DNA of 64,000 bases. Source: [Phialemoniopsis] sp. UDSM-2020 (taxonomy: Eukaryota; Ascomycota; Sordariomycetes; Thyridiales; Thyridiaceae). Numbering within the stretch: the first letter of the stretch is position 1; each line of letters opens with the position of its first letter. The notes below the pieces were generated by a model. That model ran no database searches. It was not told the origin of the DNA and saw only the letters and a list, made by a program, of their open reading frames with translations. The stretch lies in contig JAEILZ010000005.1 of assembly GCA_018873225.1 (NCBI GenBank), positions 3,596,001 through 3,660,000 on the forward strand. The letters are read 5' to 3'. A program made the position numbers and the translations under genes. This document shows positions 20,033-30,372 of the stretch, in pieces.

Positions 20033-23000
20033 CTAATCACAAAACACCTTGAGCTCAGCCTTCTCCATGATACACTCCCATCCTAGCCACTGGGCCCTGC
20101 CAATCACTTGAAGCCGATCGCCCGGCTGCAGCGCCCACAGGAACTTCTTCACTTCTTCAAAGTCCTCGGGTCTCGTCCACCTGCTCAAGCCTGGTGTCAA
20201 ATGTCCTTGATCAACATCCCAGACGCCGGAGTAAGTCTGTCTGCCAGCATTGAGTTTGTTGCGCGTGAACTCGACCGGTGGTGGCGGCGGAGGCTTTCCG
20301 GGGGCTCTCTTGATACCAATCTCATACCATGTGTTACAAAAGCGATATGTGCCGCGGTCGTGAGGATACCTATCGACGTGGTCGCTCCATCCTTGGTCGC
20401 ACCCGGTGACAGATATGACGATGCGAGACACTGGAATCTGAAGATTGTTCGGCAAGGGCTCAGTCTCCAAATAGACGCCACGTTCGTGGCCCAAAATCGA
20501 CTCTACCCGGCCCCGAGCTTGTGTCCTATTCCCGATCACGAATCGTTTGGCCGAGCGTGATGCACATAGGATTTCTTTCTCTTCGACCTCAAGCTCATCT
20601 TCATTAAGGTACGCGCCTGCTTTCTGCAACACATCTCTGCAGGGGTTGCGCATGGATGCACGCATCACAGCTGTAACACCAAGGCCGTCCTTGAGCAAGA
20701 AGTCCGGCTTGTATCGTAGGAGCACGTTGACAATATCTGTTCTTCCCATCTCGACAGCCCAATGCAGAGCTGTGCGGCCCGCTCCGCCTTGGGCGTTGAC
20801 ATTCGCGCCTTTTTCGAGCAGATATGCTATGAGTTCTGGTTTGGTGAAGGGCCGGCCACAAGCTTCGACTAGCGGCGTCTGGCCAAAGGGATTCTTGACC
20901 TCCAGATCGTCCGTACCGTAGCGGTCGATAATCGCCGCCACGATAGCCTTGTCGCCAGACATCACTGCTCTGCGGATCAGCGTGTGGTTCGTGTCGGCCA
21001 AGAAGACGCGCGGGTCGTCAAATTGTTCAATTAAGCGACGGCACACGCGTGCTAAGCCGTGATCGCAGAGCACGGTGAACACCTCTCGTGCTTCCACGAC
21101 ATTGATGTCGCGACCCATGGCCCCGATGAGGTGGTCAACACAGTCCACCCAGAACAGCGCCTTGACCCGGACAGCGGCGAGCAGTGCGCTCCGTCCGTCT
21201 ATCTGCTTCGCGTGCAGAACTTCGTACGGCACATGCTTGACCAGGGTAGCAACGTGCCCCCTTCGTCCATGTACTGCTGCGTTGTGCAAGACGTTGCAAC
21301 CCCACTGATCCTGGATGGAGAGATCGGTAATAGGTATCAGGATGTCAACATTGTCGCCGGTCGATACGATCGGATTTTGGACAGCGAGCATAAGGGGCGT
21401 CTTGCCCTGTGACTGTAATGCATTCGTATTGGCACCTGCGTTCAGTAGCGACTTGAGGGCCCTGGTGCTGCCATGCAGCGCGGCCAGGTGCAGCGGCGTA
21501 TCTTTCCAGTAGATCGTATGTTGCCGAACAAGGTCGGAGGCTGCCTTGCTTTTGAGCAAAACGTCCACGACACCGACGTGATCCACGCGAGCAGCTTTGT
21601 GCAGGGCATTGTTGTTGTCAATGTCCCCACGGACAAGAGTCTCACGCCCCTCAGGCATGGACTCGAGCCTCTGCACGATGCGACTGGCAATGAACTCGCT
21701 GCCGGACTGGGCTGCCTTTAGCAAAGTCGTTTCCTGTCGGTCGTCGATCTGGCAAACTAGCTTTTGTGCCCTGTTCTTGTCGCGCAACAGTTCTTTGACA
21801 ACTGCTTCCGCCCGAGCCGAGCATGCCGCTGCAAGGGCTGTGATCTGGTGTCGGCCATTATACCTTGTCGGATCTGCACCTTTTTGTAGCAAGACCTTGG
21901 TGACCTCCGCGGCGTTTCTGAAAGCGGCCAAAATCAATGGGGTGTAGCTGAGGTTTGGTGACCTAATTGGGCAATAGCTTGACCGGTCAACATCGTCAGG
22001 GTGATCAACCAGCCAGTCCTTGGCCATGTCATCCAGATTGTAGAGGGCTAGGTAATGTATTGCATGGAAGATGGGATCATCGGTGTCCTCGTTGAGCATG
22101 TCCCAGTGGATGTCCTCCCACACTCCCAGCTCAGCCCACGCAGGCTGTGTCGCGATTGTCATGTTATTGAGAAAGGCGCCGCTCTCGAGTTGCTCGGTGA
22201 GAGTCTCCTCCCATGGCTTGTCCGAGATCCTGTTCACTCTCGCCTCGTCACCCGCCTTTGAGACGTGCCAGCCCCAATGTTGCGACGCATAGCGCTGGAA
22301 TGGGGACTTCGCGACAACCTCGTCCCAGTCACTCTTGGTCCTGCAATCCTGGTCGATGCGAGACAGGCAATCCACGCATGCGGTGGCCATAGTGATCTCT
22401 GCGTTCTCAAAATATCTTCCCTTCTTTGTCTCATCATGGCAAAAGTCGCGGACTGCCTTGTGCACTTGCACCCTGGCCGAGCCGGAGTCCTCTCCATCAA
22501 TCCTGAGGAAATAGCATGTTGACTCTGTCAACTTCTGTATGCTATACTCTTCAATCTCGTCACCGATCGACCTTCTCCGGGAGTATCTTGTTCGCGAGAA
22601 GGCTATGGCGTGCTTCATCTCCGTGACAGTCAGAGTGTCACGGCTGTAGATGGCCCACAGCAGTGCGAGCTTGCCAACTTCCGCATCGTCCTGTGATTGT
22701 TGATTGGTGACCCGTTCGATCGCTCCGACGATGAGGTCTTCAAGCCTCGTTGCTAAGCGGTCGAGAAGTCGCAACAAGGATTGTTCCTCCTGCTCGGACA
22801 TCAGTGCCCGCAATTGCAATTGAGCGCAGAGAAAGTTCCCGTTAGAGGCATTGATCACACGGTTCGCAACGTCTTGTCGTTTTTCTGGAGTAGCTGCGAC
22901 GCTCGCGAGAGCCTTTGGTGCCGTAAAAGTGACAGAAGGATCTCCTTTGACGATCAAGTCTAGCGTAGTAGTCACATAGGTGCGAAGGGCTGCAGCATTG

Positions 23001-24172
23001 TCATTGACGTTAAGAATTCGTGCGTGAATGTCCTCAGCATAGTGACCAAGACCCTCACGTGAAGTGACAAAGATCTTGATCGCAGGACTTTGCAAGTTCT
23101 TGAGGAATCGCAGAACCTCATCCCTTTCGGGATGCTCGTCCAAGGCGTCGATGACGATGAAGGTAGTGGTAAAGTCACCCGCTATGCTGTTGAGTACGGA
23201 CTCTGGCTTCGGTGATTTGCCAGCCGCGATAGTGCCTGCAACCACCTTCTCCACAGACTCGATACGCTTGTATGCCTTGGTCGACGAAGCATTCCAAAGC
23301 TGGTAAAGAAGCTGTCGGATCAGGTACCGACATATTGTGCCGACGTCTTGTGCTTGTACTTTTTTGTAGCTGCAGTAGAACAGTGCGACAGCTACGTCCG
23401 GAATCGAGTTTGCGTCTGATTCATCAAGATCAATTTGCGTGCTTGACAGCAACGCCAGGTTTGTGTTTCGCAGCTGGTCAACCATGAAAGAAGCGATGCA
23501 CGTCTTCCCGGTGCCAGGCTCGCCGAGAGCCCAGAGCCACCTAGACTCTGCGTTGCTCTCGCCAAGCCAGCTGCGCACGGCATGGCTGTCCAGGATCCAG
23601 CTAGGGGGACTGTGTTGCGAATTGGAGAGCTGCTTGTCCATCTCGCTGTCTCCGTCATCCCGGGGAAGTGCATCGACACACGCCTTGATTCTCCCGTGAT
23701 CAACCATGGCCTGCGCCTTCTCCATCATCTGCTGAATCCGCTCCACCTGCTCCTTCACGTCGCGCGTGTCCTTGGCCATGAGTACCGTCACCAGGCCTTC
23801 CAGCACGGCTTCGGCATCCTTCATCTCCTTCACTTTACTCTCAATGTCCTTCTTCTCTCGGATCCACGGGATGCCATGGCGGAGCTTCTTCCACACATCT
23901 GCCCCCTCCAAGCCCTTGTATTTCTTGGTAATGTCCTCGAGGAGCTTGCGGACCTTTTGTAACGCAGGCCAACATTCCCCGCTCACTGCTTCTCTGTCGG
24001 CCTCCTTGAGGTTTTCTGACAGCTCGACGATGCGCTCCAGGAGGGTGACTGACCCTTTGATCCTATTGACCAGTCTTTCAAACTCTCCGGGCGCATCCTT
24101 GATCTCGCCCGCCTTCTTGACGACGTAGTGCGCCGCCTGGGCGACGCCGAGGACGGTGCCAAAGATGTCCAT
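20033..24172 (-). CDS. NLR-type NACHT-ankyrin protein with C-terminal DQGWSD domain
   Basis: Fungal STAND/NLR-like protein of about 1379 residues without introns. The start is set at MDIFGTVLG; an upstream in-frame ATG at 24220 adds 16 residues. The N-terminal helical domain (about 1-190) resembles HeLo-like or NACHT-N death-effector domains (GVAQAAHYVVKKAGEIKDAP). The NTPase has Walker A GEPGTGKTC at about residue 217 and Walker B FIVIDALDEHPERDEV near 340. A winged-helix-like region follows. Roughly ten ankyrin repeats (about 750-1200) include TPLHLAALHGSTRALKSLLN and TALHWAVEMGRTDIVNVLL. The last about 150 residues form a separate domain with VTGCDQGWSDH, GTYRFCNTWYEIGI and a final WLGWECIMEKAELKVF. 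The family senses non-self through the repeats and triggers a cell response through the N-terminal domain. That role is assumed here from the architecture. Confidence 0.85.
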   Translation of the reverse strand: MDIFGTVLGVAQAAHYVVKKAGEIKDAPGEFERLVNRIKGSVTLLERIVELSENLKEADREAVSGECWPALQKVRKLLEDITKKYKGLEGADVWKKLRHGIPWIREKKDIESKVKEMKDAEAVLEGLVTVLMAKDTRDVKEQVERIQQMMEKAQAMVDHGRIKACVDALPRDDGDSEMDKQLSNSQHSPPSWILDSHAVRSWLGESNAESRWLWALGEPGTGKTCIASFMVDQLRNTNLALLSSTQIDLDESDANSIPDVAVALFYCSYKKVQAQDVGTICRYLIRQLLYQLWNASSTKAYKRIESVEKVVAGTIAAGKSPKPESVLNSIAGDFTTTFIVIDALDEHPERDEVLRFLKNLQSPAIKIFVTSREGLGHYAEDIHARILNVNDNAAALRTYVTTTLDLIVKGDPSVTFTAPKALASVAATPEKRQDVANRVINASNGNFLCAQLQLRALMSEQEEQSLLRLLDRLATRLEDLIVGAIERVTNQQSQDDAEVGKLALLWAIYSRDTLTVTEMKHAIAFSRTRYSRRRSIGDEIEEYSIQKLTESTCYFLRIDGEDSGSARVQVHKAVRDFCHDETKKGRYFENAEITMATACVDCLSRIDQDCRTKSDWDEVVAKSPFQRYASQHWGWHVSKAGDEARVNRISDKPWEETLTEQLESGAFLNNMTIATQPAWAELGVWEDIHWDMLNEDTDDPIFHAIHYLALYNLDDMAKDWLVDHPDDVDRSSYCPIRSPNLSYTPLILAAFRNAAEVTKVLLQKGADPTRYNGRHQITALAAACSARAEAVVKELLRDKNRAQKLVCQIDDRQETTLLKAAQSGSEFIASRIVQRLESMPEGRETLVRGDIDNNNALHKAARVDHVGVVDVLLKSKAASDLVRQHTIYWKDTPLHLAALHGSTRALKSLLNAGANTNALQSQGKTPLMLAVQNPIVSTGDNVDILIPITDLSIQDQWGCNVLHNAAVHGRRGHVATLVKHVPYEVLHAKQIDGRSALLAAVRVKALFWVDCVDHLIGAMGRDINVVEAREVFTVLCDHGLARVCRRLIEQFDDPRVFLADTNHTLIRRAVMSGDKAIVAAIIDRYGTDDLEVKNPFGQTPLVEACGRPFTKPELIAYLLEKGANVNAQGGAGRTALHWAVEMGRTDIVNVLLRYKPDFLLKDGLGVTAVMRASMRNPCRDVLQKAGAYLNEDELEVEEKEILCASRSAKRFVIGNRTQARGRVESILGHERGVYLETEPLPNNLQIPVSRIVISVTGCDQGWSDHVDRYPHDRGTYRFCNTWYEIGIKRAPGKPPPPPPVEFTRNKLNAGRQTYSGVWDVDQGHLTPGLSRWTRPEDFEEVKKFLWALQPGDRLQVIGRAQWLGWECIMEKAELKVFCD

Positions 24173-25560
24173 CGCTCCCCGGGATGTTCCTCGCGAGCTA
24201 GCAATCACGGTGATCCACAAATGCGCAAAACAAAGAACATAAATGCACTAAACGCTCGCTCGCCAAACCAAAGCGTCAATGCTGAGAGCTCCTAAACTGG
24301 AGATCGCAGCTATTGACTGAGAAATGAGAGATGAAGACATTCATGGACTTACCTTCTGTGTCAGACTTCCATCGACGCCCAAGCATGCACGGAAAAAGGC
24401 TGTGTGCCTGCAGCATTGCTACGGCTTACCTTACGCAAAGACAGGCGATTGGCTTGTTATTTTGGGGGCCGTCTTGCGCCTCAGAGATCGTGCAGCGACC
24501 CCCGGCTTCTTACCAGGGTTGAAAGGCTTCATTGCGGAAGACATGGCGGAAGTAAAGCCGCAGACATTTGGTACACAAAGAGGAAATAATAGGAAAAATG
24601 GTTTAACGCGAGAAATATCCTGCATGTTTTCCTCTACCATCCGCGTCTTTGAACGTTTATGTCAGTGTCGTCATTTTGCGGGCTTTCGCTGTTTGGTGCA
24701 GATCCCTTGTCCGAAGGATCACTAGAGCCGGTGTTCGCACAAGGTGCCTCAAGAGGAGTTAAATGCTTCTAGAAACGGAAATAGAATGAACACGAAGGAA
24801 CAAAGTTTCTTCATAGATCGAGGATTGGCATTCTAGGAGGTAAGGGAGTGTTATGACATGGCCGGTTCCAGACTTGGCAGAGCATCAGTGCAATCGAGAG
24901 CTGGATCCAAAAGCCAAAAACAAACAAAATCTCCAGCAATCCCCACAGTTTTAGGGCGGATCGTCAGCGGCTTTAGCTGTGGCTCAACGCGCTAAACGGA
25001 GATGCCAGCTGTGGCGGCGAGCCCAAAACCGGCTTTTGGTGGGTTGGGAAAGCCACTGGTACGCAATCCAACGTCATGGATCTGGTGCATCTTCGTCATA
25101 GTCTACCCCGGGATCAGCGCCATGGCCTGGGCCATTGACCTGTAGAAGCGGGTTTCCAGCCCATGCTAGTCCTGCCATCCATGGCGTCCAGCTCTAGTTT
25201 CATCGATGAAGGTTCGATAATCTGATGCGCGCCTCCTTGCCGGAGCCCGAAAGCTGGAGCTTGTCCCACCAGCTCGAGCCAGTCCTGGTGGAGCGCGAAG
25301 GCCGGCCCTGATGTCAGAGAAGCAAAGAGCCCCTCTTCTGCCGCTGAGCATCATCAGACCCTGCCAACACTGGGTGATTCTCGGTGGGGTGTGTGCTTTG
25401 TTGGAAGTAAGGTGTGCTCAGTTTGGATGACGTTACAGGACGGCTGGCTGGCTCCCGGGTTCATAAGAGGACGCTTCCTCGAGGTCTTCTTCCAAAACTC
25501 TGATTTCGAGTATTCTTACTACCATCACCATTCATCATAACCAACAACGATACAGACAAG
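24173..25560. other. Intergenic, about 1.4 kb divergent promoter region
   Basis: Lies between the NACHT-ankyrin gene (-) and the repeat-rich gene (+). The longest frame (24324-24725, +) has no recognisable features. A CCCCT stress-response-like element occurs near 25331. A CT/CA-rich leader directly precedes the start at 25561, which has good context (ACAAGATGG). Confidence 0.45.
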
Positions 25561-28254
25561 ATGGGTTTGGGAACTAAGATCAAGGACGCTCTCTCCATTG
25601 AGCACGAGGCTCACCCAGAGACACCTCAGCCTCCCGGATCATACCCCGAGGACAGAGCCGGCAAGCACAGCGACGGACGGGAACATGTCGCTCCTCACGG
25701 CACCGCCGTTGACAAGGCTGGTGCTGCTGGAGCCGGTACCTCCACACACAACAAGCTTCACAAGCCCGAAGACCCTCGCTCTCTAGAGGGATCACAACAC
25801 GCTCACACCCGTCCTCAGGAGGAGGGGATCATTTCAGAGAAGGTGCCCCACGGACATCGGCAACAGGACTCTGGTGTCGATGTCGGACGTGAGCGAGTTC
25901 CTCAAAAGGTGGGCTTCGCCGGCCACGAGGCAGGACCTGGTGGCGCTGCCGGCGGTCGCGATCCTTACTGGGGAGATGTCGGCGCCGTGAGCGGAAACCG
26001 CCACCCCGGCGCTGGACTGACTTCTGGTGACCGCCATCCGGGCGCCGGACTCGCTTCCGGTGAGGGCCGCCATACTGGTGCCGGACTGGGCTCTGGTGCC
26101 GCTGGCGCTGGTGCTGCCACCGGCGCTGCCTCTGGTCTCGGACCCCACGGCGAGCGGGAGGAGCTTGGTCACGGCACTGGCGCTGGCGCTGGCGGCCTCG
26201 GAGCATCCAACCTTGCATCCAGGGACCTGCCCGACCGCACTCGTGCCGAGCAAGACACCCTCGGACGTGGTCCCATGGGCACCACTGGAGCTACCACCGG
26301 CCTCAACGACCCCGAGGGCACTCACGGCCCGCACTCTAGCCGTGTTGCCAACGCAGCCGACCCTCGCGTCGACTCTGACCGTGACCACCGCGGTGCTCAC
26401 ACCGCCGCTGGCGTCGGTGCCGGAGCTGCTGCTGCCGGTGCTGGCTACGCCGCTCATGAGCACCACAACCGCCGCCATGAGAATGAGCCCCATGGCCATC
26501 AGACCACCACGACCACCAACACTCGCCACACTGCCACGGGCTACAGCAAGCCCGAGGGTACCCATGGTCCGCACTCTAGCCGCGCTGCCAATGCGGCTGA
26601 CCCTCGTGTCGACTCAGACCTTGACCACCGCGGAGCCCACCACCACACCGCCGCCGGTGTAGGTGCCGGAGCTGCCGCTGCCGGCGCTGGCTACGCCGCA
26701 CACGAGCATCACAACAACCACCGCCGCGAGAACGAGCCGCTGGGCCACAACACCGCCTCCACCACTCGCAACACTGCCACGGGCTATAATGACCCCGAGG
26801 GCACCCACGGCCCCCACAGCAGTCGTGCCGCCAACGCAGCGGACCCGCGCGTCGACTCTGACCGCGACCACCGCGGAGCTCACCACCACACTGGTGCTGG
26901 CGTCGGGGCCGGTGCCGCCACTGCTGGCGCGGGTGCAGCCTATGCCGCTCACGAGCACCACAACAACCGCCGCGAGCACGAGCAGTACGGCGCTGGTAAC
27001 ACTGCTGGTGTCGCCGGTACTCGTGGCCACGGCGCTGGTGCTGCCACGACTGGTTACAACGACCCTGAGGGTACCCACGGCCCGCACGCCAGCCGCGTCG
27101 CAAACGCTGCTGACCCCCGCGTCGACTCGGATCGTGATCACCGCGGTGCTCACCACGCTGGCGCTGGCGTGGGAGCTGGCGCCGCCGCTGCTGGCGCTAC
27201 CGGCCTCGCGGCCCATGAGCACAACCGCCGTCACGAGCACGGCGGTCTCGGCCACAGTGGCACCACTGGTATCCCTCCTCCTACTGGCCAGGCTGTCGGC
27301 GGAGGCACTTACAACACAGTCACGGGCGCCGGCAGCCCCGAGGATGTCAGCCGCCGCAGCCTTGAGGGCGGCCGCGAGGGTGGTCGAGAGTTCCCGCTTT
27401 CCGGTGGCAACACCGGCACCGGTGTGACTGGTGGTCACCACACTGGCTCGGGTGTCACTGGCTCCCACCACGCTGGCTCGGGCATCACCGGCTCCAACAT
27501 CGGCGGCACCACCACTGGTGCAGCCGGCACCGGTCCTTCGACCGCGACCACCGGCGGCCCGACCACCTCTGGCGCCACCACCTCCCTCCTGTCGGGCAAC
27601 AACAACCGCGGCTCCATGGGCCCGGAGTCCTCGATGAACCCCGCCGCCACCAGGGACACAAACTACCACCCCAAGATGGGCACCACCGACATCGCGCCCA
27701 CCTCGCGCGACGACACCGCCCGCCCGGTCTTCTCGTCCGAGGACGCCGGCCTCGCCGGCGGCGCAGCCGGTTTGGGCGCCGCGGGCGCCGCCGCCGCGCA
27801 CCATCACCACAACAACAAGCACGGCGCCACTGAGACTGGCGGCGCTGTCCCTCCCGGCGCGCCCCGTGGTAGCATGCTCGACCCTTACACCTCGACGACT
27901 GAGTCGTCGACTACCGGCGGCGTGAACGAGCCTGGTCTGACTGGCGGTTCCGGCCTGCCTCACTCGTCTACGGCTACCGGCCAGCATGGTAACCTAGCTG
28001 CCCGCGATCTGGGCGAGACTACTACCGGCGCGCACTCCCGCGAGCCCGGTCTGTCCTCCGGCGTCGGCTCTACCGGACACTCTAGCGGCCTGACTGGCGG
28101 CTCTAGCGGTCTCGGTCACAGTGCCGGCGGCGCTGGGTACGCCGGCCCTGCCTACGAGGGCGCCAAGGTGATGCACAAGTGTGCCCACTGCGGTAATGAC
28201 AACGATATCAGCCACTACTTCAAGAAGGATGCTGTCTACCGTATCAACGGTTAA
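25561..28254 (+). CDS. Repeat-rich, hydrophilin-like fungal protein with C-terminal CxxC motif
   Basis: Single exon, 897 residues, very rich in Gly, Ala, His, Thr and Ser and almost free of hydrophobic core residues, so probably disordered. The centre carries four copies of PEGTHGPHxSRxANAADPR (starting near 26311, 26551, 26794 and 27064). Each is followed by VDSDxDHRGAH, an Ala/Gly segment and an AAHEHxN stretch; the copies are about 80-90 residues apart. The last third has HH-ATG/SG repeats. The C-terminus, YEGAKVMHKCAHCGNDNDIS, has a Cys-x2-Cys-like knuckle. Similar fungal proteins are annotated as cell surface or stress (LEA/hydrophilin-like) proteins. No signal peptide is present at the Met used (MGLGTKIKDA). 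The His-rich composition could bind metals. A role in desiccation or stress protection is inference. Confidence 0.8.
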   Translation: MGLGTKIKDALSIEHEAHPETPQPPGSYPEDRAGKHSDGREHVAPHGTAVDKAGAAGAGTSTHNKLHKPEDPRSLEGSQHAHTRPQEEGIISEKVPHGHRQQDSGVDVGRERVPQKVGFAGHEAGPGGAAGGRDPYWGDVGAVSGNRHPGAGLTSGDRHPGAGLASGEGRHTGAGLGSGAAGAGAATGAASGLGPHGEREELGHGTGAGAGGLGASNLASRDLPDRTRAEQDTLGRGPMGTTGATTGLNDPEGTHGPHSSRVANAADPRVDSDRDHRGAHTAAGVGAGAAAAGAGYAAHEHHNRRHENEPHGHQTTTTTNTRHTATGYSKPEGTHGPHSSRAANAADPRVDSDLDHRGAHHHTAAGVGAGAAAAGAGYAAHEHHNNHRRENEPLGHNTASTTRNTATGYNDPEGTHGPHSSRAANAADPRVDSDRDHRGAHHHTGAGVGAGAATAGAGAAYAAHEHHNNRREHEQYGAGNTAGVAGTRGHGAGAATTGYNDPEGTHGPHASRVANAADPRVDSDRDHRGAHHAGAGVGAGAAAAGATGLAAHEHNRRHEHGGLGHSGTTGIPPPTGQAVGGGTYNTVTGAGSPEDVSRRSLEGGREGGREFPLSGGNTGTGVTGGHHTGSGVTGSHHAGSGITGSNIGGTTTGAAGTGPSTATTGGPTTSGATTSLLSGNNNRGSMGPESSMNPAATRDTNYHPKMGTTDIAPTSRDDTARPVFSSEDAGLAGGAAGLGAAGAAAAHHHHNNKHGATETGGAVPPGAPRGSMLDPYTSTTESSTTGGVNEPGLTGGSGLPHSSTATGQHGNLAARDLGETTTGAHSREPGLSSGVGSTGHSSGLTGGSSGLGHSAGGAGYAGPAYEGAKVMHKCAHCGNDNDISHYFKKDAVYRING
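26308..27160 (+). repeat. Four coding repeats of about 240-270 bp
   Basis: Imperfect in-frame tandem units inside the hydrophilin-like gene, each beginning at a CCCGAGGG-type PEGTHGPH codon run. Unit lengths are about 241, 243 and 270 bp. Copies differ mostly at third codon positions, so the protein repeat is being kept while the DNA drifts. Confidence 0.8.
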
Positions 28255-28618
28255 ATGCCTATTGTATTAATGACTTACTGTAATTTTATCACCGGCGATT
28301 GGTTTCACGGGCGGAATGAGCGCATGTCACGGAGATGATGACGACGAATGGAGTAGTGGAAGGGTATGATTTAATGCCATGTATCTAGTTATGGAAGCAA
28401 TGAGCAATGCTTAATTCATCAAGGTCCAAAAGGGTCAATTGTTCATTTGTGAATTATTTAATATGTACAGCGTGTATTGTTGACTTGAAGTGGCATTATT
28501 GATAGAAGGGCAATGCTGTGCAAGACTACCGAATACAGTGCCATCACCACACTACAAAATCTCACCACATACGCAAATACCCATCATCCCCAGTTACCTT
28601 TTAGACCAGACTTCACAT
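28255..28618. other. Intergenic (convergent 3' regions)
   Basis: AT-rich spacer between two converging genes. It would hold both 3' untranslated regions. No other feature seen. Confidence 0.55.
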
Positions 28619-30372
28619 CTACGAAGGCGGCACCCCACGTACACGGATGACCTCCTCGATCTTCCACTCAAACGGATTCCTTTCATTAATCGTGTAGCAT
28701 ACGATCCCGCGGTCCGTCCGGCCGTACGCCCGGATCTCGGACCCGCCCATGAGCGCGACGGACGTGAAGTTCTCCGACCCGCCGGGCGCGCCGTCCAGGC
28801 TGGGACTTCTTGCGTCCTGCCAGCTCTTGTTGTCCCAGTGGTTTGCCAGCAGCGAGCCGTCGGGCCTCCTCGCCACGAGAATCTTGCGGCGCGGCCCGGT
28901 CGTGTCCTCGGGCAGCGCCCAGGTTACGACGCTCAGGTCTACCGGCTTGCCCATGGGCACGTCTGAGATGATGTTGTTTCCCTCTGGTTTCCCAGATTTG
29001 TTAGTACCGTTAAAGTAAAAGCCTTGATGGGCAGTTACTACTTACTCGGTCCCCAAGCAGCCTCCTTCGCCGGCTTCCCCACCTCCACAACGAGGTTATT
29101 CGTCTGGTAATACGCCTGCAGCAGATCCGCCTGCAAGCCCATGCTCGCGTTCCTGTCCGCCGACGCCGTCACCGCGATACCCGACGTCGCCGCGGTGTTG
29201 GTCGCCACCTCGAGCGGCTGCTTGCTCCAGTCGGCGCTCGTCAGCATGAACAGCTTGTTGTCCGGGTTCTCGTACAGCAGGAACATGTCCCCCGGGCACG
29301 TCTCCCAGCACAGGCTAAAGTAGACGGCTAGGGATGACGTCTCGTGCGTGGTGTACCGAACCGTCCGGCCCGACAGGTCGCCGGTCTTCCAGGTCTCGCC
29401 GCGCGCGCTGGCGCTCGTGACGACCTCGAGGCTGTTGTCGGGCCCGATGTAGAAGACGGCGAGCATGAAGGGGTGGTATTTCGTCGTGTACGGCGGCGCT
29501 CGGACGGTGGCGGCCAAGGGGGTGCCGGGCTTGGCGGTGGCGTTGGCGCCGGCCGAGGCGCTGATGTTGGTCACGGTCCATTGCCCCTTGGTCGAGTCCC
29601 AGTAGGACATCATGAGGGCCGTTGAGCGATCCTGCCAGAACACGGCGCGGTGCTCGATTTGGGTCTCGTCGGTCCAGTTGATCGCCGATAACCTGGACTC
29701 GGGCAGGATGATCTGCGCGTCTTCTGTTGAATTGCCCCAGGTGGACGGCGCTGAGTCGGGCTTGGCCTCGTCAGGCCTGTCTTGTTGGGCCGCACTGCCA
29801 CTACCGCCGCTGCTCTTGCCCAGCATCGTGCCCAGCGTTGCTCCGAGAATGATGCCAGCCAGGATGAGGCCGATGAGCCCCGATACGATCAAGAATGATT
29901 TCCTCCCGAAGCCACATATCCTCTTCTCTGATCCGCCGAAATCCTTTGGGGGCACCGGCTGAGGGTAGCCTGACATAGGCGGTGGACTTCGTGCATCGAA
30001 CGTGGACCACGGCACGATCGGTGACTTGTCTACCGGAGGCCCGTAGTAACCTCCTCCCTGCTCCGGGCTCTCGGGCGAGACGGGCTCTTGGTATGAGTAC
30101 CCGTCTGTGGCCACCGTCGGTGCTGGGTGCCGCGGGACAGGCTGTATAATATGCTGTTGCATGTGATGCGGCATCGGTTGGGGCATTCCTTGCGACGTCT
30201 GCTGGGTCATCTGCTGAGGCATCTGCTGTGGTACATGTTGGGGCATATGCGCCGGATGCGGCGGGGGTGGACTGAAGCCGTTCGCGCCCCTGGCGACCTC
30301 GAGGGTGCTGTAGTCTGGTCCCGGCGCTGAACCATCGTAGTAATAATACTGTGACTTCTCCGACTTCTCCAT
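28619..30372 (-). CDS. Type II membrane protein with lectin-like beta-propeller ectodomain
   Basis: Two exons, 29046-30372 and 28619-28983, separated by a 62-nt intron (GTAAGT donor, ACCAG acceptor), give 563 residues. The cytosolic N-terminus (1-140) is rich in Pro, Gln and Met, with MPQHVPQQMPQQM repeats. A single membrane helix lies at about residues 160-185 (FLIVSGLIGLILAGIILGAT), followed by a GSG linker. The ectodomain (about 225-563) has WxD/WxNxS blades (AVFWQDRSTALMMSYWDSTK, SWQDARSP) like the fungal fucose-specific lectin or sialidase-like propeller family. N-glycosylation sequons are present (NST, NWT, NIS, NAT, NAS). The likely role is binding glycans at the cell surface. No enzyme motif is visible, and lectin specificity is inferred only from family similarity. 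Confidence 0.75.

Noticed and set aside
24324..24725. 133-codon plus-strand frame between NLR and repeat gene
   Set aside because: No recognisable features, weak start context and no splice partners.
26614..27987. 457-codon antisense frame in the repeat gene
   Set aside because: Low-complexity shadow of Gly/Ala/His repeats with GC-rich third positions; the sense strand has the consistent repeat protein and good start context.
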